64,000 nucleotides of DNA from Massilia sp. BJB1822. GTDB lineage: Bacteria > Pseudomonadota > Gammaproteobacteria > Burkholderiales > Burkholderiaceae_D. The stretch covers positions 62,001 through 126,000 of the forward strand of contig NZ_JABWEB010000007.1 of the NCBI RefSeq assembly GCF_013369485.1, written 5' to 3'. The notes beneath the pieces were generated by a model, which had not been told where the DNA came from, made no database searches, and saw nothing but the letters and a program-made list of their open reading frames with translations. Each line of letters opens with the position of its first letter. Within the stretch, counting starts at the first letter, position 1. Shown here in pieces: positions 25,840-35,768 of this stretch. The position numbers and the translations under genes were made by a program.

Positions 25840-25897
25840 TTTCACTTCCTTGACGAATTGTGAGCAGACTCGCGGAGTGCCTGCCCCTATCATCCTT

Positions 25898-25916
25898 AAT
25901 GATAATGATTCTTATT
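25898..25916. promoter_or_regulatory. Fur box
   Basis: AATGATAATGATTCTTATT is a good match to the Fur consensus of GATAAT-type repeats. It lies between the divergent response regulator and TonB receptor genes, 20 bases before the receptor start codon, and should repress the receptor when iron is sufficient. Confidence 0.75.
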
Positions 25917-25935
25917 TAATGTAGCTAGGGGATTT

Positions 25936-27999
25936 ATGAAACAGATGCATGCAACACCCGCCTTACCCGCCGCTTTAAGCCTTTCCCTCCTGACTTTGCT
26001 CATTGGCAACGCCTATGCCGCGCCCGAGGCCAGCGATGCCGCCATGCCGACCGTGGTGGTGACGGCCAGCGCGGTGGCGCTGAACGTGCAGGATGCACCC
26101 GCCAGCATCAGCGTCATCACCCGCGAAGAGATCGAGCGCCAGCCCGTGTATGACCTGGGCACGCTGCTGCGCCGCATTCCGGGCGTGAGCGGCGGCCTGG
26201 CGCCGAACGGCGAGCAGTCCAAGGTCAAGCTGCGCGGCCTGCCGGAGAACTACACCCTGATCCTGATCGACGGCAAGCGCCAGGGCAATTCGGCCGACAC
26301 CAATTATCGTCCCGACCTGGGCCGCCAGGATTTGAACTGGCTGTCGCCGGAAATGATCGAGCGTATCGAAGTGGTGCGCGGCCCCATGTCCTCGCTGTAT
26401 GGCTCGGACGCGATGGGTGGCGTGATCAACATCATCACGCGCAAGATTCCGCAGAAGTGGAGCGGCTCGGCCTCGGCCAACCTGACCCGTCCCCAGGACT
26501 CCGACCGCGGCGACGCCACGCAGATGATGCTGAATGTGGCCGGCCCGCTGGCCCAGGGCGTCGGCCTGCGCCTGGGCGGCAGCGTCACGCGCCAAAAGCC
26601 GGACGAAACCACCGGCGGCTTCGTCCCTGCCGGCCGCGAAGCGCCGAATGGCGTGGGCGGCAGCCGCGACGAGAATTTCAACGCCGCGCTGAACTGGACG
26701 CTGGCGCCGGGCCATCTGCTCAGCTTCGACGGTTCGTATGGCACCCAGCGCGCCACCCAGTCCGGCACGCAGACGGCGCCGAACCGGCCCCTGATCTCGT
26801 CCTGGGGCGCCAGCAAGCTGGTACGCAAGAGCGCAGGTATGGGCTATGAAGGGCGCTGGGGCAAGACCGAGGCCAAGTTCAACCTCTATCACAACCGCTA
26901 CGACAATAACGACGGCGCCGCCTCCTCGCGCGCCGGCAGCACCATCCTCGACGGCCGCGTCAATCAGCCGTTGAAACTGGCCAGCATCGACCATCTGCTG
27001 ACGCTGGGCGGGCAATGGAAGCGCGACACCCTGTTCAATAACCAGACCATCGGCACCATCCCCATCGATTACCTGGGCCATGCTGTCACCGGTTCCAGCC
27101 TGTCGCGCAATACCAGCGCCCTGTTTGCCGAGGACCAGGTCTTCCTGAGCGAAGCCTTCACGCTGACGCTGGGCGCGCGTCTCGACCACGACGCCAAGTT
27201 CGGCAACCACACCAGCCCACGCGCTTATGTGGTCTACCGTCCCGCCAGCGAATGGACCGTCAAGGGCGGCGTGTCGCAAGGCTTCCGCGCGCCGACGCTG
27301 AAGGAAAGCACGCCCGGTGCGGCCACCCAGTCGCGCGGCGGCGGCTGCGGCAGCCTGGCGCCTCTGGGCTGGACTTCGCGCAGCGGCGGCTGCTATATGG
27401 CCGGCAATGCCGACCTGAAGCCGGAAACCAGCACCAATGCGGAACTGGGCCTGAACTTCCAGCGCGCCGGCTGGGATCTGGGCATGACCTACTTCCACAC
27501 CAACTTCAAGGACAAGATCGAGTACGACGCGCTGGGCTTCTTCCACGGCTACTGGTGGACCCGCATGAAGAACATCCAGAAGGCACGCACGCGCGGCATC
27601 GAAGCCAGCGCCAATGTGCCGCTGGCTTCCTCCCTGACCTGGCGCAACAACCTGACGTATATGATGGAGTCGAAGAACCTGACGACCGGCGCCACCCTGC
27701 TGGCAACGCCCAAGCTGTCGGTCTTCTCGGCCCTGGGCTGGCAGGTCAATAAACCGCTGTATCTGGAATTGTCGGCGCAGCACACCGGCAAGCAGCTGCA
27801 CGGCGGCGAATCCTTCGGCGTCACCTTCGCCAAGGCCTACACCGTCACCGACCTCACGGCCAACTACGCGCTCAACCCAGCGCTGACCCTGCGTGCCGGC
27901 ATCAACAACCTGACCGAAGAAGGTCCGCGCGCCGACGGTAAGACCAACTACTACGTCCCAAGCCGCCGCTTCTTCCTGGGCCTGACCAGCCGCTTCTAA
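25936..27999 (+). CDS. Siderophore-type TonB-dependent receptor
   Basis: Outer-membrane receptor of 687 residues, most like FepA/CirA-type iron-chelate transporters. A signal peptide (about 1-28, ending NAYA) is followed by a TonB-box-like TVVVTASAV. The plug domain (about 45-160) has LGTLLRRIPGVSGG, ILIDGKRQG, RIEVVRGPMSSLYGSDAMGG and VINIITRK. The barrel ends FFLGLTSRF. The extracellular stretch GGGCGSLAPLGW...GGCYMAGN near residue 470 has a cysteine pair that may form a disulfide, as in FepA-like loops. The start at 25936 follows AGGGG. The Fur box upstream supports iron control. No siderophore biosynthesis genes are nearby, so it may take up a foreign siderophore. Confidence 0.9.
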   Translation: MKQMHATPALPAALSLSLLTLLIGNAYAAPEASDAAMPTVVVTASAVALNVQDAPASISVITREEIERQPVYDLGTLLRRIPGVSGGLAPNGEQSKVKLRGLPENYTLILIDGKRQGNSADTNYRPDLGRQDLNWLSPEMIERIEVVRGPMSSLYGSDAMGGVINIITRKIPQKWSGSASANLTRPQDSDRGDATQMMLNVAGPLAQGVGLRLGGSVTRQKPDETTGGFVPAGREAPNGVGGSRDENFNAALNWTLAPGHLLSFDGSYGTQRATQSGTQTAPNRPLISSWGASKLVRKSAGMGYEGRWGKTEAKFNLYHNRYDNNDGAASSRAGSTILDGRVNQPLKLASIDHLLTLGGQWKRDTLFNNQTIGTIPIDYLGHAVTGSSLSRNTSALFAEDQVFLSEAFTLTLGARLDHDAKFGNHTSPRAYVVYRPASEWTVKGGVSQGFRAPTLKESTPGAATQSRGGGCGSLAPLGWTSRSGGCYMAGNADLKPETSTNAELGLNFQRAGWDLGMTYFHTNFKDKIEYDALGFFHGYWWTRMKNIQKARTRGIEASANVPLASSLTWRNNLTYMMESKNLTTGATLLATPKLSVFSALGWQVNKPLYLELSAQHTGKQLHGGESFGVTFAKAYTVTDLTANYALNPALTLRAGINNLTEEGPRADGKTNYYVPSRRFFLGLTSRF

Positions 28000-28029
28000 A
28001 TCCGAACCGGAAGCGCTTTCCCCAAAAAG

Positions 28030-28056
28030 AAACCCCGCCGTAGCGGGGTTTCTTTT
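28030..28056. terminator. Bidirectional terminator between receptor and ABC permease
   Basis: Stem AAACCCCGC / GCGGGGTTT with a CGTA loop, followed by CTTTTT on the plus strand and by a T-rich tail on the minus strand. It serves both convergent transcripts. Confidence 0.85.
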
Positions 28057-28069
28057 TAGCCAGCGTTGC

Positions 28070-29041
28070 TTAGCGCGACTTGACGAATGGGGTGCCGAGC
28101 GCTTTCGGGGCGACCGACTTGGCCATCAGGCCGGCCAGCACGATCACCGTCACCACGTAGGGCACCATCTGGATCAGCGAGCCGGGGATGCGGCCGATGC
28201 CAGGCAGGTCCACGCCTTCGATCTGGATCTGCACCGCGCCGAAGAAGCCGAACATCAGGCAGCCGAGGAAGGTGTAGACGGGACGCCAGTTGCCGAACAC
28301 CATGGCGGTCAGCGCCAGATAGCCCGCGCCGGCCGACATATCGCGCAGGAAGAAGCCGCTCTGCACGATGGCCAGGTAAGCTCCGGAGAAGGAGCACAGC
28401 ACGCCCGCCAGCACCATCGCCATATAGCGGGTGCGTGCCACGCTGACGCCGGCCGCGTCGGCCGCATGCGGGTTCTCGCCGCAAGCGCGCAGGCGCAGGC
28501 CGAAGCGGGTGTGGTACAGCAGCCAGTGCACCAGCGGCACCAGCGCAAACGCCACGTAGACCAGCACCGAATGGCCGCCAATCAGCTTGGTATAGATCCA
28601 GCCCAGCACCGGCACGTCGGCCACGGCCGCGCTGCCCGGCAGCACCACGTCGAACAGGCGCGCCTCGCCCAGGTCCGGCGTGCGGCCGCCCTGCTGGAAG
28701 AAGTACTGCGCGACGACGAAGGTCAGGCCGCTCATGGCGATATTGATGGCGATGCCGGCCACCAGCTGGTTGCCCTTCTGGGAAATGCTGACATAGCCTT
28801 GCAGCGTGGCCAGCGCCACGGATACGGCAATGCCGGCCAGCATGCCGTACCACGGGTTCTGCGTGGCGAAGGCGACGGCGGCCGAGACGAAGGCCGAGGC
28901 CAGGATCTTGCCTTCCAGGCCGATGTCGATCACGCCCGAGCGTTCCGCGAACAGGCCGGCCATGGCGGCGAAAATCAGCACCGGCGCATTGCGCACGGTG
29001 GAGACAACGATACTGCCTAAATGAAGATCTTCGAAAGTCAT
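28070..29041 (-). CDS. Nucleoside ABC transporter permease (second subunit)
   Basis: A 323-residue inner-membrane permease of the BPD_transp_2 family, matching the YufQ/NupQ type that works with BmpA-like binding proteins. It has about nine hydrophobic segments and the phrase ERSGVIDIGLEGKILASAF, the permease signature that contacts the ATPase. LRACGENPHAADAAGVSV is the second conserved cytoplasmic loop. It follows the other permease by 4 bases on the same strand and is the last gene of the operon, which ends in the terminator at 28030. Confidence 0.92.
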   Translation of the reverse strand: MTFEDLHLGSIVVSTVRNAPVLIFAAMAGLFAERSGVIDIGLEGKILASAFVSAAVAFATQNPWYGMLAGIAVSVALATLQGYVSISQKGNQLVAGIAINIAMSGLTFVVAQYFFQQGGRTPDLGEARLFDVVLPGSAAVADVPVLGWIYTKLIGGHSVLVYVAFALVPLVHWLLYHTRFGLRLRACGENPHAADAAGVSVARTRYMAMVLAGVLCSFSGAYLAIVQSGFFLRDMSAGAGYLALTAMVFGNWRPVYTFLGCLMFGFFGAVQIQIEGVDLPGIGRIPGSLIQMVPYVVTVIVLAGLMAKSVAPKALGTPFVKSR

Positions 29042-29045
29042 GGTA

Positions 29046-30124
29046 TTAGCCCTTGCGCGCTTTCAGCAGCTTGATGATGACCGGTGCGTAGAAGTTTTCC
29101 ATCGCGCCGCAGAACAGGATGATCAAGCCCTGGATAAAGATGAAGGTCTCGGTCGGGATATTCGGCTTTTCCAGCGAGAGGTCGAAGCCGCCCTGGATCA
29201 GGGCGCCGAACAGCACGGCCGACAGGAAGATGCCGACCGGATGCTGGCGGCCCATCAGCGCAATGGCGATGCCGACGAAGCCGGCGCCGCCCACGAAGTT
29301 CAGGCTCAGATAGTGGGTCGAACCCATGATGGAGTTGACCGAGCCGAGGCCGGCCAGTGCACCGGAAATCAGCATCACGGTGATGATCATGCCGCTGATC
29401 TTCACGCCCGCATAATGGGCGGCGTGCTTGTTCAGGCCCGTGGCGCGCAGCTTGTAGCCCCAGGACGAACGCCACACCATCACACCGTAAATGGCCAGGG
29501 CGGCAATCGCCAGCAGGAAGCTGACGTTGAGCGGGGTGTCGCCCAGCGCCGGGAACCAGGTGTTCAGGCGCGGCATTTCGGCAGCGGCGGCAAAGGCGCG
29601 GCTGGCGGTATTCTGCTCGCCCGGCGGAATCATGTATTTGACGATGATGAAGTTCATCAGCGAGGCTGCGATGAAGTTGAACATGATGGTCGTCACCACG
29701 ATATGGCTGCCGCGCTTGGCCTGCAGATAGCCGGGCAGGAAGGACCACAGCGCGCCGAACAGCGCGGCGCCGAGCATGCCCAGCGGGATCAGCACGATGG
29801 CCGGCATCGAGCTGTCGAAGGCCAGCATGGCCACCGTCAGACCGAGGCCGCCGAAATACATCTGGCCTTCGGCGCCGATATTGAACAGGCCCGCTTGCAT
29901 CGCCAGCGACACGGCCAGGCCGGTGAAGACGAAGGTGGAGGCGTAGAACAGCGTATAGCTCAAGCCTTCCGGATTGATGACGGCGCTGTTGATCAGGATG
30001 TGCAGCGATTCCAGCGGGTCTTCGCCCAGCAGGTGGATCACCAGGGCCGCGACCAGCAAGGCCGACAGCAGATTCAGAATGGGCAGGACAAAGCCGGTTG
30101 CCCAGCGTGGCAGGTCGTTGGTGT

Positions 30125-30128
<4 letters not shown>
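29046..30128 (-). CDS. Nucleoside ABC transporter permease (first subunit)
   Basis: A 360-residue BPD_transp_2 permease matching YufP/NupP. MQAGLFNIGAEGQMYFGGLG is the hallmark loop near residues 90-110, and LRATGLNKHAAHYAGV is the second conserved loop. It overlaps the ATPase gene by 4 bases (ATGA), so translation is coupled. With the partner at 28070-29041 it should form the membrane heterodimer of a purine or general nucleoside importer. The longer periplasmic loop around residues 195-225 (EQNTASRAFAAAAEMPRLN) is usual for this subunit. Confidence 0.92.
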
Positions 30129-31654
<1,526 letters not shown>

Positions 31655-31676
31655 AGGATTTTCAGGGGTTATTTAC

Positions 31677-31714
31677 TGAAAAACGCGCCAGACGGGAACC
31701 CCCGCCGGCGCGTT
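31677..31714 (-). terminator. Partial terminator between binding protein and ATPase genes
   Basis: On the minus strand, stem AACGCGCC / GGCGCGTT (31714-31707 and 31689-31682) is followed by TTTTTC. It lies inside the operon, after the first gene. This would let the binding protein be made in excess over the membrane parts, as is common in ABC import operons. Confidence 0.7.
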
Positions 31715-31733
31715 CTCTCAATGAAGCAGGTAA

Positions 31734-32729
31734 TTAGGCTGGGCAGCTGTTCGTGGCCCGGATGTCGATGACCTTGATCTTGCCATCGATAATATCCTTG
31801 CGCGCGCCCATGACCTTCTTCTCGATCTCAGGGGTGATCAGCTTGCGGTTGTGTTCATCCAGCGCCCAATCGACGCCGCCTTCCTTGATCCCCTTGGCGG
31901 TCACGCCGGCTTTCCAGGTGCCGTTTTTCATCTGCATGAAGCTGTCGTACACGGCATTGTCCACGCGCTTGACCATGGAGGTCAGCATGGTGCCTGGGTA
32001 CAGGTGGTTCTGGTTGGAGTCCACGCCGATGGCCAGCTTGCCTTTTTCCTTGGCCGTCTGCAGGGTGCCCATGCCGGAACCGCCGGCCACGGCGAACACC
32101 ACGTCCACGCCGCGCTCGAATTGGGAGCGGGCCAGCTCGCCGCCCTTGGCCGGGTCATTCCACGCGGCCGAGGTGGTGCCCACCATATTCTGGAAGACTT
32201 CCACTTTCTTGTCGGTGGCTTTGGCGCCTTGCGCGTAGCCGCAGGCGAAGGTGCGGATCAGGGGAATGTCGATGCCGCCGATGAAGCCCAGCTTCTTCGA
32301 CTTCGATGCCTGGGCGGCGGCCACGCCGACCAGGTACGAGCCTTCTTCTTCCTTGAAGGTCACCGAGTTCACGTTCGCGCCCTGGGCCACGCCGTCGATC
32401 AGCACGAAGCGCACTTTCGGGAATTCCTTGGCCACTTTTTGCAGCGCCTGGGTCTGGGCGAAGCCGATCGAGGCGATCAGGTCGAGGTTCTTGCGGGCCA
32501 GGCCGCGCAGCACCTGCTCGGCCTGCGTGTCGCTGTTGACCTGCACTTCGATGAAGTTGATGCCGGTATCCTTCTTGAAGCGCGAAGCGCCTTCGAAAGC
32601 GGATTGGTTGAACGATTTATCGAACTTGCCGCCGGCGTCGTAAACGATGCCCAGTTTCGGGTCAGCCGCGCTTGCGCTGGCGGCCAGCAGCAGGGCGCTA
32701 ATCGCCACTGCGAGTTGTTTAATTTTCAT
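31734..32729 (-). CDS. BmpA/PnrA-type nucleoside-binding protein
   Basis: A 331-residue exported binding protein of the BMP family. The signal peptide ends SASAADPK, and the body begins GIVYDAGGKFDKSFNQSAFE, the classic BMP N-terminal motif. FIGGIDIPLIRTFACGYAQG and FAVAGGSGMGTLQTAKEKG, then AIGVDSNQNHLYPG, are the other ligand-loop motifs; in PnrA these stack and hydrogen-bond purine nucleosides. There is no lipobox Cys at the signal cleavage site, so it is likely soluble. AGGAG precedes the start. It is the first gene of the importer operon and is divergent from the TonB receptor at 33333, across a 603-base gap. Confidence 0.93.
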   Translation of the reverse strand: MKIKQLAVAISALLLAASASAADPKLGIVYDAGGKFDKSFNQSAFEGASRFKKDTGINFIEVQVNSDTQAEQVLRGLARKNLDLIASIGFAQTQALQKVAKEFPKVRFVLIDGVAQGANVNSVTFKEEEGSYLVGVAAAQASKSKKLGFIGGIDIPLIRTFACGYAQGAKATDKKVEVFQNMVGTTSAAWNDPAKGGELARSQFERGVDVVFAVAGGSGMGTLQTAKEKGKLAIGVDSNQNHLYPGTMLTSMVKRVDNAVYDSFMQMKNGTWKAGVTAKGIKEGGVDWALDEHNRKLITPEIEKKVMGARKDIIDGKIKVIDIRATNSCPA

Positions 32730-33332
32730 TGGTTGGCTCCTGGAGGTTCGATATTGTATATTTTTTGTGGGCGAAGCATGAAGTTTTGGTCCGCGATCGG
32801 CTGCGAAAACCCTATTAATTAGAGGCTTCGCTCTTCAAAAGCGCGTTTGGCGCCAGCAAAACCTTATTCAATTTGCAGCAGGCCGGCTGCCCCTCCTTTT
32901 TCGTGTTGCAACGCAACGCGCCTTAATTCTTGGTAATGACTCTTTCGGCAAGATGTAGTGTTCTTGCAACGGTTTGCGCATATCTTTATGCAAAATTTTC
33001 TTGTTGCTTTTTTGTGCAGGTGCCGCAAAACCGATGGCAAATTGCTACTGCCTTAAGACCTCCGAAAGCTCCGTCCCCAGCTGCCTCCCGGCGTGGTGGG
33101 CACTAGCTTTCCGCAAGGCTGATCCTTAACTATGCAATAAGCGATATATGTATGACAAATACGTTTTTGTTTGTCTATTTATATCAAAAACAAATAGATG
33201 ACAGGGTGTGTTTAGTGATTTTCCGTCAAAAATAATCGTGCTAGCATCGCCGCTTATTGCCCGATTTCTTTGTGTTTTGCAAAGGTTTAGCAGGAGCGCA
33301 GGCAGAATTTTTTACCTATAAGGAGCTGGTTG
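32730..33332. other. 603-base divergent intergenic region
   Basis: No gene is visible. It separates the nucleoside ABC operon from a TonB receptor and becomes AT-rich towards the receptor. Small dyads occur: GTTGC-AAC-GCAAC (32905-32917) and a LacI/PurR-operator-like TTGCAACGGTTTGCGCA at 32964-32980. A TCTATTT / AAATAGA inverted repeat occurs at about 33174-33198. I found no purine riboswitch fold in it. Confidence 0.4.
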
Positions 33333-35612
33333 ATGAAGACGAACACGAAGTACACCCTGATGGCCTTGGCGCTTGCCGCCGCCTTCCCGCTGCACGCGGC
33401 GCGCGCCGATGATGCCCAGCCGGCAGCGGAAGAAACGCCGGCGCCGGCCGCCGCCAAGCAGGCCGGCCAGCTGGAAACCGTGATCGTCACCGCCCAGCGC
33501 CGCGCCGAGAACATCAAGGATGTGCCGATGTCCATCGCCACCCTGAAGGGCGAAAAGCTCGACGTGCTGACCTCCGGCGGCCAGGATATCCGCTTCCTGT
33601 CCGGCCGCTCGCCCAGTGTCAGCGTGGAATCCGATTACGGCCGCACCTTCCCGCGCTTCTATATCCGTGGCCTGGGCAATACCGACTTCGACCTGAACGC
33701 TTCCCAGCCGGTCGGCCTGGTGATGGACGACATCGTGCAGGAAAACCCCATGCTGAAAGGCTTCCCGGTCTTCGACGTGGACCAGGTGGAAGTGCTGCGC
33801 GGCCCGCAAGGCACCCTGTTCGGCCGCAACTCCCCGGCCGGCGTGATCAAGTTCGATTCGGCCAAGCCGGTGTTCCGCACCGAGGGCTACGCCAACCTGG
33901 GCTTCGGCAAGGATGGCGTGAAGAACCTGGAAGGCGCCTACAACGTGCCGGTCAGCGACACCGTGGCCCTGCGCTTCTCCGGCCAGACCCAGCGCCGCGA
34001 CGACCGCGTGCACAATCCGCGTCCGACCGGCACCCAGGACTTCGAAGGCTATAAGGACAATGCCGGCCGCCTGCAGGTGCTGGTCAAACCAAGCAAGGAC
34101 TTCAGCGCCCTGTTCAACGTCCACGCGCGCAAGATGGACGGCACCGCGACCCTGTTCCGCTCGAACATCCTGAAGAAGGGCACCAACGATCTGGTCGATG
34201 GCTTCGATTTCAAATCCTACCCAAGCGACGGCCTGAATGAGCAGCACCTGAAGAACAAGGGCGCCAATATGCGCCTGCGCTGGGATCTGGAAGGCGTGAC
34301 CCTGCACTCCATCACCGGCTACGAAAAGCTGGACTTCTACAGCCGCGCCGACGTCGACGGCGGCTATGGCGATCAAAACCACCTGCCAATGGGGCCGGGC
34401 TTCGTTCCCTTCACCGTGGAAACGGCCGACTTGATCCCGAACCACAAGCAGATCTCGCAGGAGTTCCGCGTCGAATCGAACAATAAGGGACCGCTGCAAT
34501 GGATCGCCGGCGTCTTCTACTTCAAGGAAGACATCCAGATCGACAGCATCGCCTTCTCCTCCTGGCTGCCGGGCAACCCGCAAAAAACGAATTACTCGAC
34601 CCAGACCCAGAACTCCAAATCCTGGGCCGCCTTCGGCACCCTGAACTACACCGTTAGCGACAAGTTCAAGGTACGCGGCGGCGTGCGCTATACCAACGAC
34701 AAGAAAGACTTCACCGCCAGCCGCGTCGAAGGTGCAGTCGCCAGCCTGCACCCGCTGCATAGCGATTCCACCAATTTCAGCTGGGATCTGAGCGGCACCT
34801 ACACCCTGGACAAGGACACCAATCTGTTCGGCCGCATCGCCACCGGCTACCGCGCGCCGTCCATGCAGGGCCGCCTGGACTCGCTGGCCGATGTGCCAAC
34901 CCAGGCCGGTGCCGAGAAAGTGCTGTCCTATGAAGCAGGCGTCAAGCAAGACCTGTTCAACCGCCGCGCGCGCCTGAGCGCCACCATGTTCCAGTACCGC
35001 GTCAAGGACAAGCAGCTGACCGCCGGCAGCGGCATCGTCAATATGAACCGCCTGATCAACGCCGAAAAAGCCATCGGCCGCGGCGTCGAGCTGGACTTCC
35101 AGGCCAATCTCGGCGACGGCCTGAGCGCCACCGTCGGCAGCAGCTACAACGACACCAAGATCAAGGATCCCAACCTGTTCGTGCGCAGCTGCGGCAATGT
35201 GCTGAACAATGAAGCGACCGGCTGCACCGTGACCAACCCGACCGGTCCTTTCGCCGGCACCGCCCTGATCAACGGCAACCCGCTGCCGCGCGCGCCGAAA
35301 TGGCAGCACAACTTCACCCTGCGCTACAGCGTGCCGGTGGGCGACGGCGAGTTCTACGCCTTCACCGACTGGGCCTACCGCACCAGCTACAACTTCTTCC
35401 TGTACGAAGCCAAGGAATACAAGGCCAAGTCCCTGCTCGAAGGCGGCCTGCGCGTCGGCTACAAATTCGGCGACGGCAAATATGAACTGGCAGCCTATGG
35501 CCGCAACATCACCAACCGCGTGCAAGCGCTGGGCGCCATCGACTTCGTCAACCTGACCGGCATCGTCAACGAACCACGCACCTACGGCGTGCAATTCAAA
35601 GCCAACTTCTGA
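33333..35612 (+). CDS. TonB-dependent receptor, possibly for nucleosides or nucleic acid fragments
   Basis: An outer-membrane TonB-dependent receptor of 759 residues. The signal peptide (about 1-24, ending HAARA) is followed by an Ala/Pro-rich linker and a TonB-box region LETVIVTAQRRAENIKDVP. The plug domain carries FYIRGLGNTDFDLN, VGLVMDDIVQENPML, VEVLRGPQGTLFGRNSPAGV and then the barrel, closing YGVQFKANF with terminal Phe. A TTG at 33330 is possible, but the ATG at 33333 is 8 bases from AAGGAG and is preferred. Divergent placement against the BmpA-type nucleoside importer suggests it passes nucleosides or their polymers through the outer membrane. This is inference from neighbourhood only. 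Confidence 0.88.
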   Translation: MKTNTKYTLMALALAAAFPLHAARADDAQPAAEETPAPAAAKQAGQLETVIVTAQRRAENIKDVPMSIATLKGEKLDVLTSGGQDIRFLSGRSPSVSVESDYGRTFPRFYIRGLGNTDFDLNASQPVGLVMDDIVQENPMLKGFPVFDVDQVEVLRGPQGTLFGRNSPAGVIKFDSAKPVFRTEGYANLGFGKDGVKNLEGAYNVPVSDTVALRFSGQTQRRDDRVHNPRPTGTQDFEGYKDNAGRLQVLVKPSKDFSALFNVHARKMDGTATLFRSNILKKGTNDLVDGFDFKSYPSDGLNEQHLKNKGANMRLRWDLEGVTLHSITGYEKLDFYSRADVDGGYGDQNHLPMGPGFVPFTVETADLIPNHKQISQEFRVESNNKGPLQWIAGVFYFKEDIQIDSIAFSSWLPGNPQKTNYSTQTQNSKSWAAFGTLNYTVSDKFKVRGGVRYTNDKKDFTASRVEGAVASLHPLHSDSTNFSWDLSGTYTLDKDTNLFGRIATGYRAPSMQGRLDSLADVPTQAGAEKVLSYEAGVKQDLFNRRARLSATMFQYRVKDKQLTAGSGIVNMNRLINAEKAIGRGVELDFQANLGDGLSATVGSSYNDTKIKDPNLFVRSCGNVLNNEATGCTVTNPTGPFAGTALINGNPLPRAPKWQHNFTLRYSVPVGDGEFYAFTDWAYRTSYNFFLYEAKEYKAKSLLEGGLRVGYKFGDGKYELAAYGRNITNRVQALGAIDFVNLTGIVNEPRTYGVQFKANF

Positions 35613-35629
35613 TCCTCGTCCGATCAGTT

Positions 35630-35664
35630 AAGCCCGCGGGTTCCCTGTCCCGCGGGCTTTTTTT
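35630..35664 (+). terminator. Terminator after the TonB receptor
   Basis: Eleven-base stem AAGCCCGCGGG / CCCGCGGGCTT with an 8-base loop, then a run of seven T. A strong intrinsic terminator. Confidence 0.92.
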
Positions 35665-35683
35665 CATCCCACCGTTTGCACCA

Positions 35684-35760
35684 AATCAAACAATGTCCAC
35701 CCTGGTGTCAGGCGGGGCCGCCGAGGCACCAAGGTAGGACATTTGCTGATTCAGATCAAA
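35684..35760. repeat. Dispersed inverted repeat, copy B (single unit)
   Basis: One unit from AATGTCC (35692) to GGACATT (35737-35743), with core GGTGTCAGGC and an inner GGCGG / CCGCC hairpin. It is followed by CTGATTCAGATCAA (35746-35759), one mismatch from the FNR-like dyad seen in copy A. It lies just after the receptor terminator and 8 bases beyond the emrB stop. The left-hand dyad is degenerate here. Confidence 0.75.
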
Positions 35761-35768
35761 CGCGGGGC

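Noticed and set aside
32730..33000. Purine riboswitch ahead of the BmpA-type operon
   Set aside because: I looked for a three-way-junction aptamer with conserved loops on the minus strand and did not find one by eye.
33312..35594. 760-codon open frame opposite the TonB receptor at 33333
   Set aside because: Same type of antisense shadow; no ribosome binding site and no recognisable domain.
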